DNA of 64,000 nt from Crystallibacter degradans (GCF_012952295.1 NZ_JABBCH010000003.1:334130-398129); one strand, 5' to 3'; counted from the first letter of the stretch, positions 26,329 through 36,402 are shown. Numbers and translations: made by a program. The notes: a model not told the origin generated them from the letters alone.

Positions 26329-26816
26329 CGCTTGACTCCCATCTCATCGAGTACAGACCGTAGCGCTTTCACGCCGTAAAAGGCGCGTGACTTGACCGTT
26401 CCCAGCGGCAGGTGCAGTTCCTCGGCTGCTTCAGCGGCGGTCAACCGCTGGTAGTGCAGCGCCAGAATGACGTTCCTGTGGTCCACGCTGAGCCGCGTCA
26501 GGGCTTCCTCCATAATCACTTTGAGCAATAGCCGGTCCACCTGGTCGGCTGTTGCCAGCTCTTCTTCCGGCAGGCTTGTTTCCTGAGGACGGCTGTTGCG
26601 GCGCCGGTAGTTGTCGATAATGACGTGCCGCGCGGTCCGGTACAGGTAGCCGCGCATGTTCTCGACCTCCGGGCCAAGTTTCCATACGCGCAGGATCGTC
26701 TCCTGTACCACGTCCTCGGCCTGATCCGGGTCTGATGTGGCGGCCAGCACGAACCGTCGAAGTGCCGCCGCATGGTCACGGTACAACAGCGCGACCGCTT
26801 CTTCTTCCATCGACAT
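26325..26816 (-). CDS. ECF-family RNA polymerase sigma factor (SigL/SigK-type)
   Basis: 163 residues. Region 2 is seen in VALLYRDHAAALRRFVLAATSDPDQAEDVVQETILRVW and the -10-recognising NMRGYLYRTARHVIIDNYRRR. Region 4 helix-turn-helix is TAAEAAEELHLPLGTVKSRAF. GGAGGGAACGTCG before ATG 26816 is a good ribosome-binding site; an ATG 16 codons upstream lacks one. It forms an operon with the RskA-like anti-sigma gene, and the divergent lipoprotein gene is a candidate target. Confidence 0.92.
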   Translation of the reverse strand: MSMEEEAVALLYRDHAAALRRFVLAATSDPDQAEDVVQETILRVWKLGPEVENMRGYLYRTARHVIIDNYRRRNSRPQETSLPEEELATADQVDRLLLKVIMEEALTRLSVDHRNVILALHYQRLTAAEAAEELHLPLGTVKSRAFYGVKALRSVLDEMGVKR

Positions 26817-26986
26817 CGACGTTCCCTCCTGACCGGGCGGCCCGGGTTCCGGAGCCGTCCGCAATCAGGAAGACGTGCCCAACAGCGGAATGGTTCACCG
26901 GCAAGGAAGAAGAACATCCCCCAGGCGTTGAACCATTTTCGCCCGGCAGTACGTCTTTGCCAATAGCGGCCCGCAACCGGCGGGCC

Positions 26987-27014
26987 GGGACCGAGCACAA
27001 CCCGGTTGATCGTT
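26987..27014 (+). promoter_or_regulatory. Possible ECF-type promoter of the lipoprotein gene
   Basis: GGGACC, 18 bp, CGTT, ending 11 bp before ATG 27026. It resembles the GGAACC/CGTT pattern of ECF sigma factors but is not exact; the link to the adjacent sigma gene is inference. Confidence 0.3.
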
Positions 27015-27025
27015 AGGAATTCCTC

Positions 27026-27571
27026 ATGAAAATCAAACTCAGTGGTGCTGCTGCCCTTATGACCGCAGCCCTTCTCGGCCTCACCGGATGCGGCGGCGGC
27101 GATGAATCAGGGACGGAAGCCCCGCCGCCGGCCGAAGAAACAACCGCCATGCCCGAGACCACCGAATCGGCACCGGGCGGGGCAAGTGCCCCGGCCTCCG
27201 GTGAAGCCGGGGCGATGGCTGGTTCCCAGCTCATGACTGCCGAAACCGACCTCGGTGAGATTGTGGTCGATAGCGAGGGAATGACCGTCTACTACTTCAC
27301 CAAGGACGAAAAGGATTCCGGTGTCAGCAACTGCACCGGCGACTGCCTGGTCGCGTGGCCGCCTGTCCTGACCGAAGGCGATGCCCCGGAAGTTGAAGGC
27401 GTCACTGCGGAAGTCGGAACGATCGATACGCCCGACGGCAAGAAGCAGGTGACCATCGACGGCCTGCCGATCTACTACTGGCAGAACGACAAGGCGCCGG
27501 GAGACGTCGACGGCCAGGGCGTCAACGATGTCTGGTATGTAGTGGCCCCGGACGGGGAAATGATCCGCTGA
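27026..27571 (+). CDS. Lipoprotein with secreted-repeat domains (COG4315-like)
   Basis: 181 residues. A lipoprotein signal peptide ends at LTGC (Cys22), followed by about 45 Pro/Ala/Thr-rich linker residues. Two copies of the Lipoprotein_15 secreted repeat follow: GEIVVDSEGMTVYYFTKDEKD with CTGDCLVAWPPVL, and VTIDGLPIYYWQNDKAPGDV. Function is unknown; these proteins sit on the outer face of the membrane. It diverges from an ECF sigma/RskA-like operon, a common partnership. TAGGA about 8 nt before the ATG. Confidence 0.88.
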   Translation: MKIKLSGAAALMTAALLGLTGCGGGDESGTEAPPPAEETTAMPETTESAPGGASAPASGEAGAMAGSQLMTAETDLGEIVVDSEGMTVYYFTKDEKDSGVSNCTGDCLVAWPPVLTEGDAPEVEGVTAEVGTIDTPDGKKQVTIDGLPIYYWQNDKAPGDVDGQGVNDVWYVVAPDGEMIR

Positions 27572-27905
27572 AAGAACGGAGATTAGTCTTGGTTCATAGT
27601 TGAAACAAGACGTGGCAGGGCATGATCGATAGGAACGAGGCCCTGCTCCTCCGCAAGACAAGTAGAGGGTCCGACGCGCGGGTGGACGAGGCCAAAGAGG
27701 CGAGCGTCCACCTGCGCAGTACTCTCCGCGTGGCTGGGGCCCCCGTGCGGCACCCGCAACAGCGCCCTGGTTGCAAGTGAAAGTGCGGCCAAGTGATTCG
27801 CTACGGCCTGGCCCCATCTCCACAGGGGCCGTTCCGCACGTGCGCTGTCCACATGGCCTCGGCGCCGCCTTCGGATCAGTCTTGCCTGCGCCTACCGTTG
27901 GCCGC
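27572..27905. other. 334-bp stretch without a recognisable gene
   Basis: An imperfect 10-bp hairpin (TCTTGGTTCA 27587-27596 with TGAAACAAGA 27601-27610, one mismatch) may end the lipoprotein transcript. The minus strand has an 89-codon open frame (27852-27583) with no family I recognise and no good ribosome-binding site. It could be a decayed gene. A TACCGT -10 box lies at the right edge for the next gene. Confidence 0.4.
27893..27898 (+). promoter_or_regulatory. -10 box (TACCGT), leaderless start of the RadC-N gene
   Basis: TACCGT, 7 nt, ATG 27906. It supports the gene being expressed although truncated. Confidence 0.45.
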
Positions 27906-28280
27906 ATGAACACAAGTCACAGGAACCATCTCGCGATCGCACAGATGAAGGCGGAAGACCGGCCCCGGGAGCGCATGGTACGGATGGGAGTCCGGAGGCT
28001 GAGGGATGCGGAGGTGCTGGCGCTGGTCATCGGATCCGGGACGCGGGATGCGAGCAGCTTGGAACTGGCGCAGTCGATCCTGAAGAGGCTCGGTGGTCCG
28101 GCCGGGCTGCAGCTCGCCGAGCCCGGGGAACTTCAGGAAGTGCCTGGAGTCGGCGCTGCTCTGGCGGCACGGATCGCCGGTGCCATGGAGTTGGCGCGGC
28201 GGGCAGCCCTTAGGAGTGCGGGCGCCAGACCACCAAGGCCTGGCTCCGCGGCCGCGGACGCTTCCCACGGGCCAGGGTAA
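27906..28280 (+). CDS. RadC N-terminal (UPF0758) domain-only protein
   Basis: 124 residues. KAEDRPRERMVRMGVRRLRDAEVLALVIGSGTRDASSLELAQSIL and the helix-hairpin-helix ELQEVPGVGAALAARIAGAMEL are the N-terminal half of RadC/UPF0758 proteins. The JAB/MPN metalloprotease half (HxH...D motif) that makes full members about 225 residues is absent. The frame ends after a Pro/Ala tail inside the 3' end of convergent hspR (71-bp overlap). It may be a DNA-binding remnant or a stand-alone domain protein. An in-frame extension to 27771 is not supported. Confidence 0.72.
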   Translation: MNTSHRNHLAIAQMKAEDRPRERMVRMGVRRLRDAEVLALVIGSGTRDASSLELAQSILKRLGGPAGLQLAEPGELQEVPGVGAALAARIAGAMELARRAALRSAGARPPRPGSAAADASHGPG

Positions 28281-28647
28281 CAACGTCTCCGGCCAGCCCG
28301 GCGGCGAACACCCGCCTGGCTTCCGTTCCGCTCTGCCGCCGCGTGCTTTCAAGCTCGGCGGTCAGTTCCTGCACCCGGGAGCGCAGGGCGTTCACCTGGT
28401 TCTCCAGCTCCAGGATCCGCTTAATGCCCTCAAGCGACACGCCTTCCTGCGACAACCGCTGGACTTCCCGCAGGGTGTCCACGTCGCGTTGCGAATAGCG
28501 CCGCTGGCGGCCACGCTGCCGGGACGGTGAGACCAGGCCCAGCCTGTCGTACTGGCGCAGGGTTTGCGGATGCATCTCCGCGAGCTCTGCAGCTACGGAG
28601 ATCACAAAGATAGGCGCGTTGCGGTCAATACCCATTGCTCTCTCCAT
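28210..28647 (-). CDS. hspR: Heat-shock repressor HspR (MerR family)
   Basis: 145 residues from ATG 28647; ATG 28635 (141 residues, GGAGAG just upstream) is an equally good start. The MerR helix-turn-helix reads FVISVAAELAEMHPQTLRQYDRLGLVSPSR...RRYS, followed by a coiled coil (about 72-105) and the HspR-type C-terminus ALVVWRP. HspR binds HAIR repeats with DnaK as corepressor and shuts the dnaK operon. It is the last gene of dnaK-grpE-dnaJ-hspR. Targets in view: the dnaK promoter (two sites) and clpB. Confidence 0.95.
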   Translation of the reverse strand: MERAMGIDRNAPIFVISVAAELAEMHPQTLRQYDRLGLVSPSRQRGRQRRYSQRDVDTLREVQRLSQEGVSLEGIKRILELENQVNALRSRVQELTAELESTRRQSGTEARRVFAAGLAGDVVTLARGKRPRPRSQALVVWRPHS

Positions 28648-28656
28648 ATCTGCCGC

Positions 28657-29634
28657 CTAAAGCCTGGCCTTGGTTGCCAGGTTGGCGCGGGGATTCGCAT
28701 CCCCAGTGGCCGCGGCGAATGCCTTGACGGCTTCTTCAGCTTCTTTGTTCAGGTTTTGTGGAACAACGACGTCGATCGTTACCAGCAGATCCCCCGTCGC
28801 CTTGGCCGTCTTAACACCGCGTCCCTTGACCCGCAGCGTCCGTCCTGATGGCGTGCCGGCAGGCACCTTTACCTTCACCGCTTCGCCGTTCATGGTCGGA
28901 ACCTCGATCTGCGCGCCCAACGCCGCTTCGTCGAAGGTCACCGGGACATGGATCCGAAGATTGTCACCGTCGCGTGTGTAGAAGCTATGGGGCTGGACAT
29001 TCACGGTAACCATCAGGTCGCCGCTGCCGGCAGGGCCGGGCTGGCCTTTGCCGCGGACGCGGACCTTTTGACCGTCCTTAATACCGGCGGGAATACGGAC
29101 GTCAATGACTTCGCCGGAAGGCTCGCGCAGCCCGATGGTGGTTCCCTTGATGGAACCGGCAAAGGAAATGCTGGTGGAGGCGGTCCGGTCCGCACCTTTG
29201 CGCGGGGGCGCCTGCGGCGGCTGGAACCCGCCCCCGAACCCGCCGCCGAATAGGTCGGCAAACTCGGGCGGGATATTCCCGTTGCCGAATCCGCCGGCTG
29301 AACGGCTGCGCGTGCCCTGGCCGAACATATTGCCGAAGATGTCCTCAAACCCGCCGCCGCCGGGTGTGCCCGCTCCGCCAGCGGTAAAGCGGGCTCCACT
29401 GCCCATCGCCCGGATGGCGTCGTACTGCTGGCGCTCTTCCGGATCGGAGAGCACCGAATATGCTTCGGAGACGTCCTTGAACATCTTTTCAGCCGTGGCG
29501 TCAGAGGAGTTCGTGTCCGGATGGTACTTCCGGGCAAGTTTGCGGTATGCCTTCTTGATGTCGGCATCCGACGCGTCCTTGGAGACACCAAGGATCTTGT
29601 AGAAGTCCTTCTCGACCCAATCCTGGCTAGCCAT
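28657..29634 (-). CDS. dnaJ: DnaJ-type co-chaperone without zinc finger
   Basis: 325 residues. J domain with HPD (KYHPDTN), a Gly/Phe-rich linker (about 80-150), and two C-terminal substrate-binding domains. The four CxxCxGxG repeats of classical DnaJ are missing, giving a CbpA/class B layout. It stimulates DnaK ATPase and delivers substrates. GGGAGG lies 8 nt before ATG 29634. It lies between grpE and hspR, with a hairpin in the 96-bp gap to grpE. Confidence 0.94.
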   Translation of the reverse strand: MASQDWVEKDFYKILGVSKDASDADIKKAYRKLARKYHPDTNSSDATAEKMFKDVSEAYSVLSDPEERQQYDAIRAMGSGARFTAGGAGTPGGGGFEDIFGNMFGQGTRSRSAGGFGNGNIPPEFADLFGGGFGGGFQPPQAPPRKGADRTASTSISFAGSIKGTTIGLREPSGEVIDVRIPAGIKDGQKVRVRGKGQPGPAGSGDLMVTVNVQPHSFYTRDGDNLRIHVPVTFDEAALGAQIEVPTMNGEAVKVKVPAGTPSGRTLRVKGRGVKTAKATGDLLVTIDVVVPQNLNKEAEEAVKAFAAATGDANPRANLATKARL

Positions 29635-29690
29635 TCAGGCGCCTCCCTTCATGTAGTTCAAAGTCTATGGTGGCCCGAGAGCCCATGAGA

Positions 29691-29719
29691 GCCGGGGACG
29701 CCTTCACGACGTCCCCGGC
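29691..29719. promoter_or_regulatory. Intercistronic hairpin between grpE and dnaJ
   Basis: Perfect 10-bp arms GCCGGGGACG and CGTCCCCGGC with a 9-nt loop, inside the operon. It could attenuate or stabilise processed transcripts and so lower dnaJ-hspR relative to dnaK-grpE. Confidence 0.5.
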
Positions 29720-29730
29720 CTCGTTCGGGG

Positions 29731-30402
29731 CTACTCAGCCGGTACAGCCACGATCACCTGGGCAGCGCGCAGGACACGCTCCCCGGACTTGTATCCAGTC
29801 CGCAGGATCTGGCTGACCGAATCGACCTGGACATCCGCGCTTTGCTGCTGCATCAGCGCTTCGTGGATATTCGGATCGAACTCCACGTCCGTCTCGGAGA
29901 TCGGTTCCAGACCGTAGACCTTCAGGACGTTTTCCAGCTTCGCCGCGATTGCGGCGAAGGGTCCGTCCTCGAGGTCGCCGTGCTGGCGTGCGGCATCGAT
30001 GTCGTCAAGTACCGGAAGCAGTGAGTTGAGAACGCCGATGATGGCCATCTGGCCAGCCACCGCGCGGTCCCGTTCCACCCGCTTGCGGTAATTGACGTAC
30101 TCCGCCTGAAGGCGCAGCAGGTCATTCCTCAGCTCTGCCGCCTGTTCCGAGTCCGCACCTTGGGCTACCGATTCCCCGGCGGGAACGTCGGTGCTGTTCA
30201 AGATAGCCTCGGCCTGGGACAGAGCGTCACCCTCAACATCCTCCGATGCGGGTGCCTCCGCGGCGGCAACCTCCTCGGCTGCCTCCGCATCGGCAGGTGC
30301 TTCCTGGCCACGGACCTTGCCCGTCTCCGGGTCAATCTTACGGTTGTCGCGGAAGCTCACCGGCTCTGACTCGTGCTCGTGCTCGTTACCGTGGTGGGGC
30401 AT
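29731..30402 (-). CDS. grpE: Nucleotide exchange factor GrpE
   Basis: 223 residues. An acidic, low-complexity N-terminal 85 residues precede the long helix (LRNDLLRLQAEYVNYRKRVERDR) and the beta domain with EFDPNIHEALMQQ and ILRTGYKSGERVLRAAQVIV. It releases ADP from DnaK. It starts 2 bp after the dnaK stop. Confidence 0.96.
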   Translation of the reverse strand: MPHHGNEHEHESEPVSFRDNRKIDPETGKVRGQEAPADAEAAEEVAAAEAPASEDVEGDALSQAEAILNSTDVPAGESVAQGADSEQAAELRNDLLRLQAEYVNYRKRVERDRAVAGQMAIIGVLNSLLPVLDDIDAARQHGDLEDGPFAAIAAKLENVLKVYGLEPISETDVEFDPNIHEALMQQQSADVQVDSVSQILRTGYKSGERVLRAAQVIVAVPAE

Positions 30403-30404
30403 AG

Positions 30405-32294
<1,890 letters not shown>

Positions 32295-32395
32295 TCATGA
32301 TGAACCGAATACCGGCCCGAAATAGTGGTCCCGCTGCCGGCCGTGTCCCTGAGGACCGGACCGGCGGAGCCCTGGCATTGCAGGACCTGAACCAT

Positions 32396-32416
32396 ATTGA
32401 GCGTTCTGCACTCAAG
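32396..32416. promoter_or_regulatory. HAIR operator 1 of the dnaK operon
   Basis: ATTGAGC-GTTCTGC-ACTCAAG, 12 of 14 arm positions match CTTGAGT-N7-ACTCAAG. It covers the edge of the -10 box and the start of transcription. Confidence 0.88.
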
Positions 32417-32442
32417 TTTACTCAGACTCGAAACGATGTCAA
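32415..32442 (-). promoter_or_regulatory. dnaK promoter (-35 TTGACA, -10 TAAACT)
   Basis: On the minus strand a perfect TTGACA (32442-32437), a 16-bp spacer and TAAACT (32420-32415). It gives a 5' leader of about 125 nt. Confidence 0.8.
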
Positions 32443-32447
32443 TTCAA

Positions 32448-32468
32448 CTTGAGCCAAGCCGACTCAGG
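32448..32468. promoter_or_regulatory. HAIR operator 2 of the dnaK operon
   Basis: CTTGAGC-CAAGCCG-ACTCAGG, 12 of 14 arm positions match the consensus. It lies just upstream of the -35 box, 52 bp centre to centre from operator 1. Confidence 0.78.
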
Positions 32469-32537
32469 TTTGCCCCAAAGGGACAAGCATCATAGTTCAG
32501 GCGGAAGACCGCCAGCGCGCGGTGTCCGGCCTGAACC

Positions 32538-34721
32538 TCAGACGTTGGCCTCCACCATATGTGCCGCGGATTCAGCGCTCGGCGAAGTCCGCGAGAGCTT
32601 GCCTGGCCACCAGATGCGCCGCCCCAGATCGTACGACAGCGCGGGTACCAGCAGCGAGCGCACCAGCACCGTATCCAGCAGGACTCCGAAGGCCACGATG
32701 AAGGCCAGCTGCCCCAGGAACAGGATCGGAATGACTCCCAGAGCCGCAAAGGTAGCCGCCAGGACGATGCCGGCCGAGGTGATGACGCCACCGGTGGCCC
32801 CCAGTCCGCGCAGGACCCCGGGGCGGGTGCCGATTTTCAGGGATTCTTCCCGCACCCGGGTCATGAGGAAAATGTTGTAATCCACGCCGAGTGCCACCAG
32901 GAAGACAAAACCGTAGAGGGGCACGGAAGCATCGGCGCCGGGGAAGCCGAAGATGTGGTTGAACACCAGCGCGGAAACGCCGAGTGCCGTCAGGTAGGAC
33001 AGGACAACACTCAGGATCAGCAGCACCGGCGCCACCACGGCGCGCAGGAGCAGCATCAGGATGACCAGGATGACCAGCAGCACGATGGGCGTGATCTTGA
33101 GCAGGTCAGCCTGGGCGGTCACGTTGGTATCCAGCGCGACGGCGGTGACCCCGCCTACCAGCGCGGTTTCATCCACGGCGTCCAGGTCCGCCCGGAGATC
33201 GGCAACATCGTTCTCCGCGCCTTCCGAGTCGGCGGCCTTCTCCAGCGTCGCGTTGACCATCACGCGCCCGTCCAGTTCAACAACTTCGCCGTCTTCGCTG
33301 AAGAAATCGGCTTCGGCAACGCCATCATGTTCACGCACGGCGTCGAGCACATCGTCCCGTGCCGAACTATCGGCCACAATCACGGCCGGAGAGCCGGAGC
33401 CGGCGTCGAAATGGCGGGCGAGCGCCTCCTGCCCGTCCGCCGAGTCCGTCTGCACCATCACCAGTTCGGACTGTGGAACGCCGTGTGCCTGCAACTGCAG
33501 GACGCCCAGGGATCCCGCCACGAGGACGAACAGCGAGACGAGCCAGGTGGCCCGGGGACGCTTGGCAATCAGCCTGGCTACAAGGCGCCAGGTACCGCGC
33601 AGACCCTCCGCGCCGGCCGGCACCGTTCCGATTTCCCCACGGTGCGCGTGTTGTCCAGGCCGCGGGACAATCGGCCAAAAGGCAGCGCGGCCGAAGATCA
33701 GCAGCAGAGCCGGCAGCAGGGAGAGCGAGGCAAGGACGGAGAAAACAATCCCGATGGCTGCGATGGGGCCGAGACTGCGATTGGAGTTAAGATCCGAGAA
33801 CAACAGGCACAGCAGCGCCAGGACCACGGTGGCGCCGGAAGCCGCAATCGGTTCCAGCGAGCCCCGGTACGCCGTCTTCATTGCAGCCCACTTGGAGTCC
33901 TGCTCCCCCAGCGCCTCGCGGAACCGGGAAACCAACAGGAGGGCATAATCCGTCGCGGCGCCGATCACCAGGATGAACAGGATGCCTTGGCTCTGCCCGC
34001 TCAACTGGATCCAGTCCATCAGCGCAAACCAATAGATCACCAAGATCGCGCCGCAAAGGGCGAAGACGGATGTCAGCAGGACCAGGAAGGGCAACAGCAG
34101 CGCCCGGTAGACAATCAGGAGAATGACGAAGACCGCCAGCAGCGCCACTCCGAGCAGCAGGCCGTCGATTCCGGCGAAGGCCTCAACCAGATCGGCGATG
34201 AACCCTGCCGGTCCGGTGACGTACGCGGTGGCCTCCGCAGGCAGTTCAGCCTGGAGCACTGTCCGCAGTTCCTCGACCGCTTCTCCCGCGTCTCCCGCGA
34301 TCGGGACAATGAACTCGATCGCTTTGAAGTCTTCTGCGGGAATCGGGCCGGCAACCTGGCTCTCAGACGCCGCGGTCACCCCTGCCGCCTCGCCGAGTTT
34401 GTCAGCCAGCGGGACATAGCTCCGGAGCTCCTGAGGCTCGATTGCCTGGTCGAACTCAATAACGACGACGGCGGGCACGGCGTCGGAATCGAGAAACCTC
34501 TCCTGCCACTCGCCGGCTTCGGTGGACTCGGCACTTTGCGGCAGAAACCCGGCCTGATCATTGGTGGAGACATCCGAGAGCTTGCCGAAAGCAGGTCCGC
34601 CGGCGCCCGCCGCGGCCAGCCAAACGAGGACGATCAACACAGGGAACAAGGTTCTAAGCCAGCGCTTCAATTCGTTCCTTTGAGGGGAGGAAAAGTCCTC
34701 TCCACTATAAACTATTTCCAT
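32538..34721 (-). CDS. MMPL/RND family transporter
   Basis: 727 residues from ATG 34721. Two repeats of one membrane helix, a large outside domain and a five-helix cluster (about 190-350 and 530-700), as in MMPL exporters of lipids or hydrophobic compounds driven by proton motive force. GAATDYALLLVSRFRE and GVDYNIFLMTRVREE are the paired D-Y motifs of proton relay. An alternative TTG start at 34670 has AAAGGA in front and would put TATAGT (34709-34704) in the leader, so it may be the true start. Substrate unknown. No adjacent regulator. Confidence 0.9.
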   Translation of the reverse strand: MEIVYSGEDFSSPQRNELKRWLRTLFPVLIVLVWLAAAGAGGPAFGKLSDVSTNDQAGFLPQSAESTEAGEWQERFLDSDAVPAVVVIEFDQAIEPQELRSYVPLADKLGEAAGVTAASESQVAGPIPAEDFKAIEFIVPIAGDAGEAVEELRTVLQAELPAEATAYVTGPAGFIADLVEAFAGIDGLLLGVALLAVFVILLIVYRALLLPFLVLLTSVFALCGAILVIYWFALMDWIQLSGQSQGILFILVIGAATDYALLLVSRFREALGEQDSKWAAMKTAYRGSLEPIAASGATVVLALLCLLFSDLNSNRSLGPIAAIGIVFSVLASLSLLPALLLIFGRAAFWPIVPRPGQHAHRGEIGTVPAGAEGLRGTWRLVARLIAKRPRATWLVSLFVLVAGSLGVLQLQAHGVPQSELVMVQTDSADGQEALARHFDAGSGSPAVIVADSSARDDVLDAVREHDGVAEADFFSEDGEVVELDGRVMVNATLEKAADSEGAENDVADLRADLDAVDETALVGGVTAVALDTNVTAQADLLKITPIVLLVILVILMLLLRAVVAPVLLILSVVLSYLTALGVSALVFNHIFGFPGADASVPLYGFVFLVALGVDYNIFLMTRVREESLKIGTRPGVLRGLGATGGVITSAGIVLAATFAALGVIPILFLGQLAFIVAFGVLLDTVLVRSLLVPALSYDLGRRIWWPGKLSRTSPSAESAAHMVEANV

Positions 34722-34734
34722 GATCGAGATAGTT
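34710..34734. promoter_or_regulatory. Inverted repeat AACTAT-N13-ATAGTT at the MMPL start
   Basis: 6-bp arms 34710-34715 and 34729-34734, in the MMPL/acetyltransferase divergent gap and next to TATAGT. It could bind a TetR-type regulator encoded elsewhere. Confidence 0.35.
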
Positions 34735-34794
34735 CGTTCGTTCCCACTTGGCTCCCAGCGGGGCGGACCGCCCGGCTTTGGTAGAAAGGAGGGC

Positions 34795-35364
34795 ATGGAA
34801 CTCGACGACCTCCTTGATGCACTGAACGCGGGACAGACCATTACCGGGGATTCGCCGCTGCACGAGGTCATGCACCGCGTCAGCCAGGATGCCTTGCGCA
34901 TCACCGGTGAACTCAACGGCGGTTACCAGGAACCGGCACGGGTGCGGGAGCTGCTAGCCCAGCTGACCGGCAAGCCAGTTGATGAAACGGTGACGGTATT
35001 TCCGCCCTTCTACTCCGACTTCGGGAAGAACATCACCCTTGGGGAGCGGATCTTCATCAATTCCGGGTGCAAGTTTCAGGACCAGGGCGGTGTGGTCATC
35101 GGGGACGACTGCCTGATCGGGCACAACACGGTGTTTGCCACGCTCAACCACGACCTCGCGCCGAGCCGCCGCGCGGACATGCACCCGTCCCCCATCGTCG
35201 TCGGCCGCAATGTCTGGATCGGCTCCAACGCCACCATCCTGCCGGGCGTGACCATCGGTGATGATGCCGTCGTAGCGGCCGCATCCGTGGTTACGAAGGA
35301 CGTACCGGCAAAGTCCATTGTTGTGGGCTCGCCTGCACGCGTGGTGCGCTCAGTTCCCAACTGA
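34795..35364 (+). CDS. Sugar O-acetyltransferase (maltose acetyltransferase-like)
   Basis: 189 residues. Left-handed beta-helix hexapeptide repeats (GDDCLIGHNTVFATLNHDL, VVGRNVWIGSNATILPGVTIGDDAVVAAASVVTKDV) with the catalytic histidine in LNHD. The C-terminus GSPARVVRSV is standard for Maa/NodL-type enzymes, which acetylate sugars from acetyl-CoA as trimers. The N-terminal maltose-acetyltransferase cap is partly replaced by a different helix (ELDDLLDALNAGQ). AAGGAGG lies just before ATG 34795, closer than usual. Confidence 0.88.
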   Translation: MELDDLLDALNAGQTITGDSPLHEVMHRVSQDALRITGELNGGYQEPARVRELLAQLTGKPVDETVTVFPPFYSDFGKNITLGERIFINSGCKFQDQGGVVIGDDCLIGHNTVFATLNHDLAPSRRADMHPSPIVVGRNVWIGSNATILPGVTIGDDAVVAAASVVTKDVPAKSIVVGSPARVVRSVPN

Positions 35365-35465
35365 ACCGCACTGTTTCAGCCTCAATTGGATCGGGCAGAT
35401 CACGGACGGCGACACCTTGCGCAATAGAACTGGCACGTCGCTGTCTCGAGGAGGCCGATTCAGAG

Positions 35466-35471
35466 TAGTCT
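35466..35471 (+). promoter_or_regulatory. -10 box (TAGTCT), leaderless start of the methyltransferase gene
   Basis: TAGTCT, 7 nt, ATG 35479. Confidence 0.55.
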
Positions 35472-35478
35472 GCCCACT

Positions 35479-36285
35479 ATGAAGGATGAGGTGTACTCCC
35501 ACGGCCACCACCAGAGCGTTGTCAACGCGCACGCAGTCCGCACCGCCGAGGACTGCGCAGCCTATCTGCTCCCCCATCTCAAGCCCGGCCTGAAACTGCT
35601 CGACGTCGGCTGCGGCCCCGGCAGTATCACCGCAGACCTGGCCGAGCTGGTGGCCCCGGGCGAGGTCATCGGGCTTGACCGCTCGGATGACGTGCTCACA
35701 CAGGCCGCCGAGCTGGCCGCGCTGCGGGGGCTGGAGAACGTCACCTTCGTCAGCGGCAACATTTACGACCTTGATTACGACGACGACACGTTCGATGTGG
35801 TCCACGCCCACCAGGTCCTCCAGCACCTGACGGATCCGGTTGCGGCCCTGTACGAGATGCGTCGCGTCACCAAACCCGGCGGACTTGTGGCCGTGCGGGA
35901 CGCGGACTTCCACGGCATGAGCTGGTTCCCGCAGCTGCCGGAGCTGGATGACTGGATGGACACGTACCAGCAGATCGCCCGCGGGAACCACGCGGAGCCG
36001 AACGCCGGCAGGCATCTGATTTCCTGGGCCATGGCCGCCGGGTTCCGCGATATCACGCCGTACTCATCCAACTGGCTCTACGCTACGGACGAGCAGCGCG
36101 CATGGCAGGGCAACGTCTGGTCGGAGCGGGTGCTGCATTCGGCCTACGCGGAACAAGCGCTCGAACGCGGCATCACCGACCAGGCAGGTTTGGACCGCAT
36201 TGCGCAGGGCTGGCGGGAGTGGGCGATGGCCGCGGACGGCTGGTTCCTGATTCCCAACGGCGAAATCCTCGCCCGCAAACCGTAA
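35479..36285 (+). CDS. Class I SAM-dependent methyltransferase (UbiE/MenG-like)
   Basis: 268 residues. LLDVGCGPGSITADL (motif I), IGLDRSD (acidic end of strand 2), FDVVHAHQVLQHLTDP (motif II) and RVTKPGGLVAVRD (motif III) define a UbiE/COQ5-type methyltransferase. The C-terminal 100 residues, Trp-rich, probably form a substrate lid. The acceptor is unknown; it is not in a quinone operon. It is followed by 140 bp with no gene before a toxin-antitoxin locus. Confidence 0.88.
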   Translation: MKDEVYSHGHHQSVVNAHAVRTAEDCAAYLLPHLKPGLKLLDVGCGPGSITADLAELVAPGEVIGLDRSDDVLTQAAELAALRGLENVTFVSGNIYDLDYDDDTFDVVHAHQVLQHLTDPVAALYEMRRVTKPGGLVAVRDADFHGMSWFPQLPELDDWMDTYQQIARGNHAEPNAGRHLISWAMAAGFRDITPYSSNWLYATDEQRAWQGNVWSERVLHSAYAEQALERGITDQAGLDRIAQGWREWAMAADGWFLIPNGEILARKP

Positions 36286-36402
36286 GAGCAACCACTTGGC
36301 TGGGCCGGGCCGCTGCGGATTTCTCCGCTTTCGGCGACTTCTACCGCCGCACCGGGCGGCTGGCACGGACTTTGTGGCCCACGGTGACCCATACGGCGGA
36401 GG

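Noticed and set aside
32559..34784. 741-codon open frame opposite the MMPL gene
   Set aside because: Antisense artefact of high-GC third positions; Gln/Arg/Asp-rich with no membrane or domain features.
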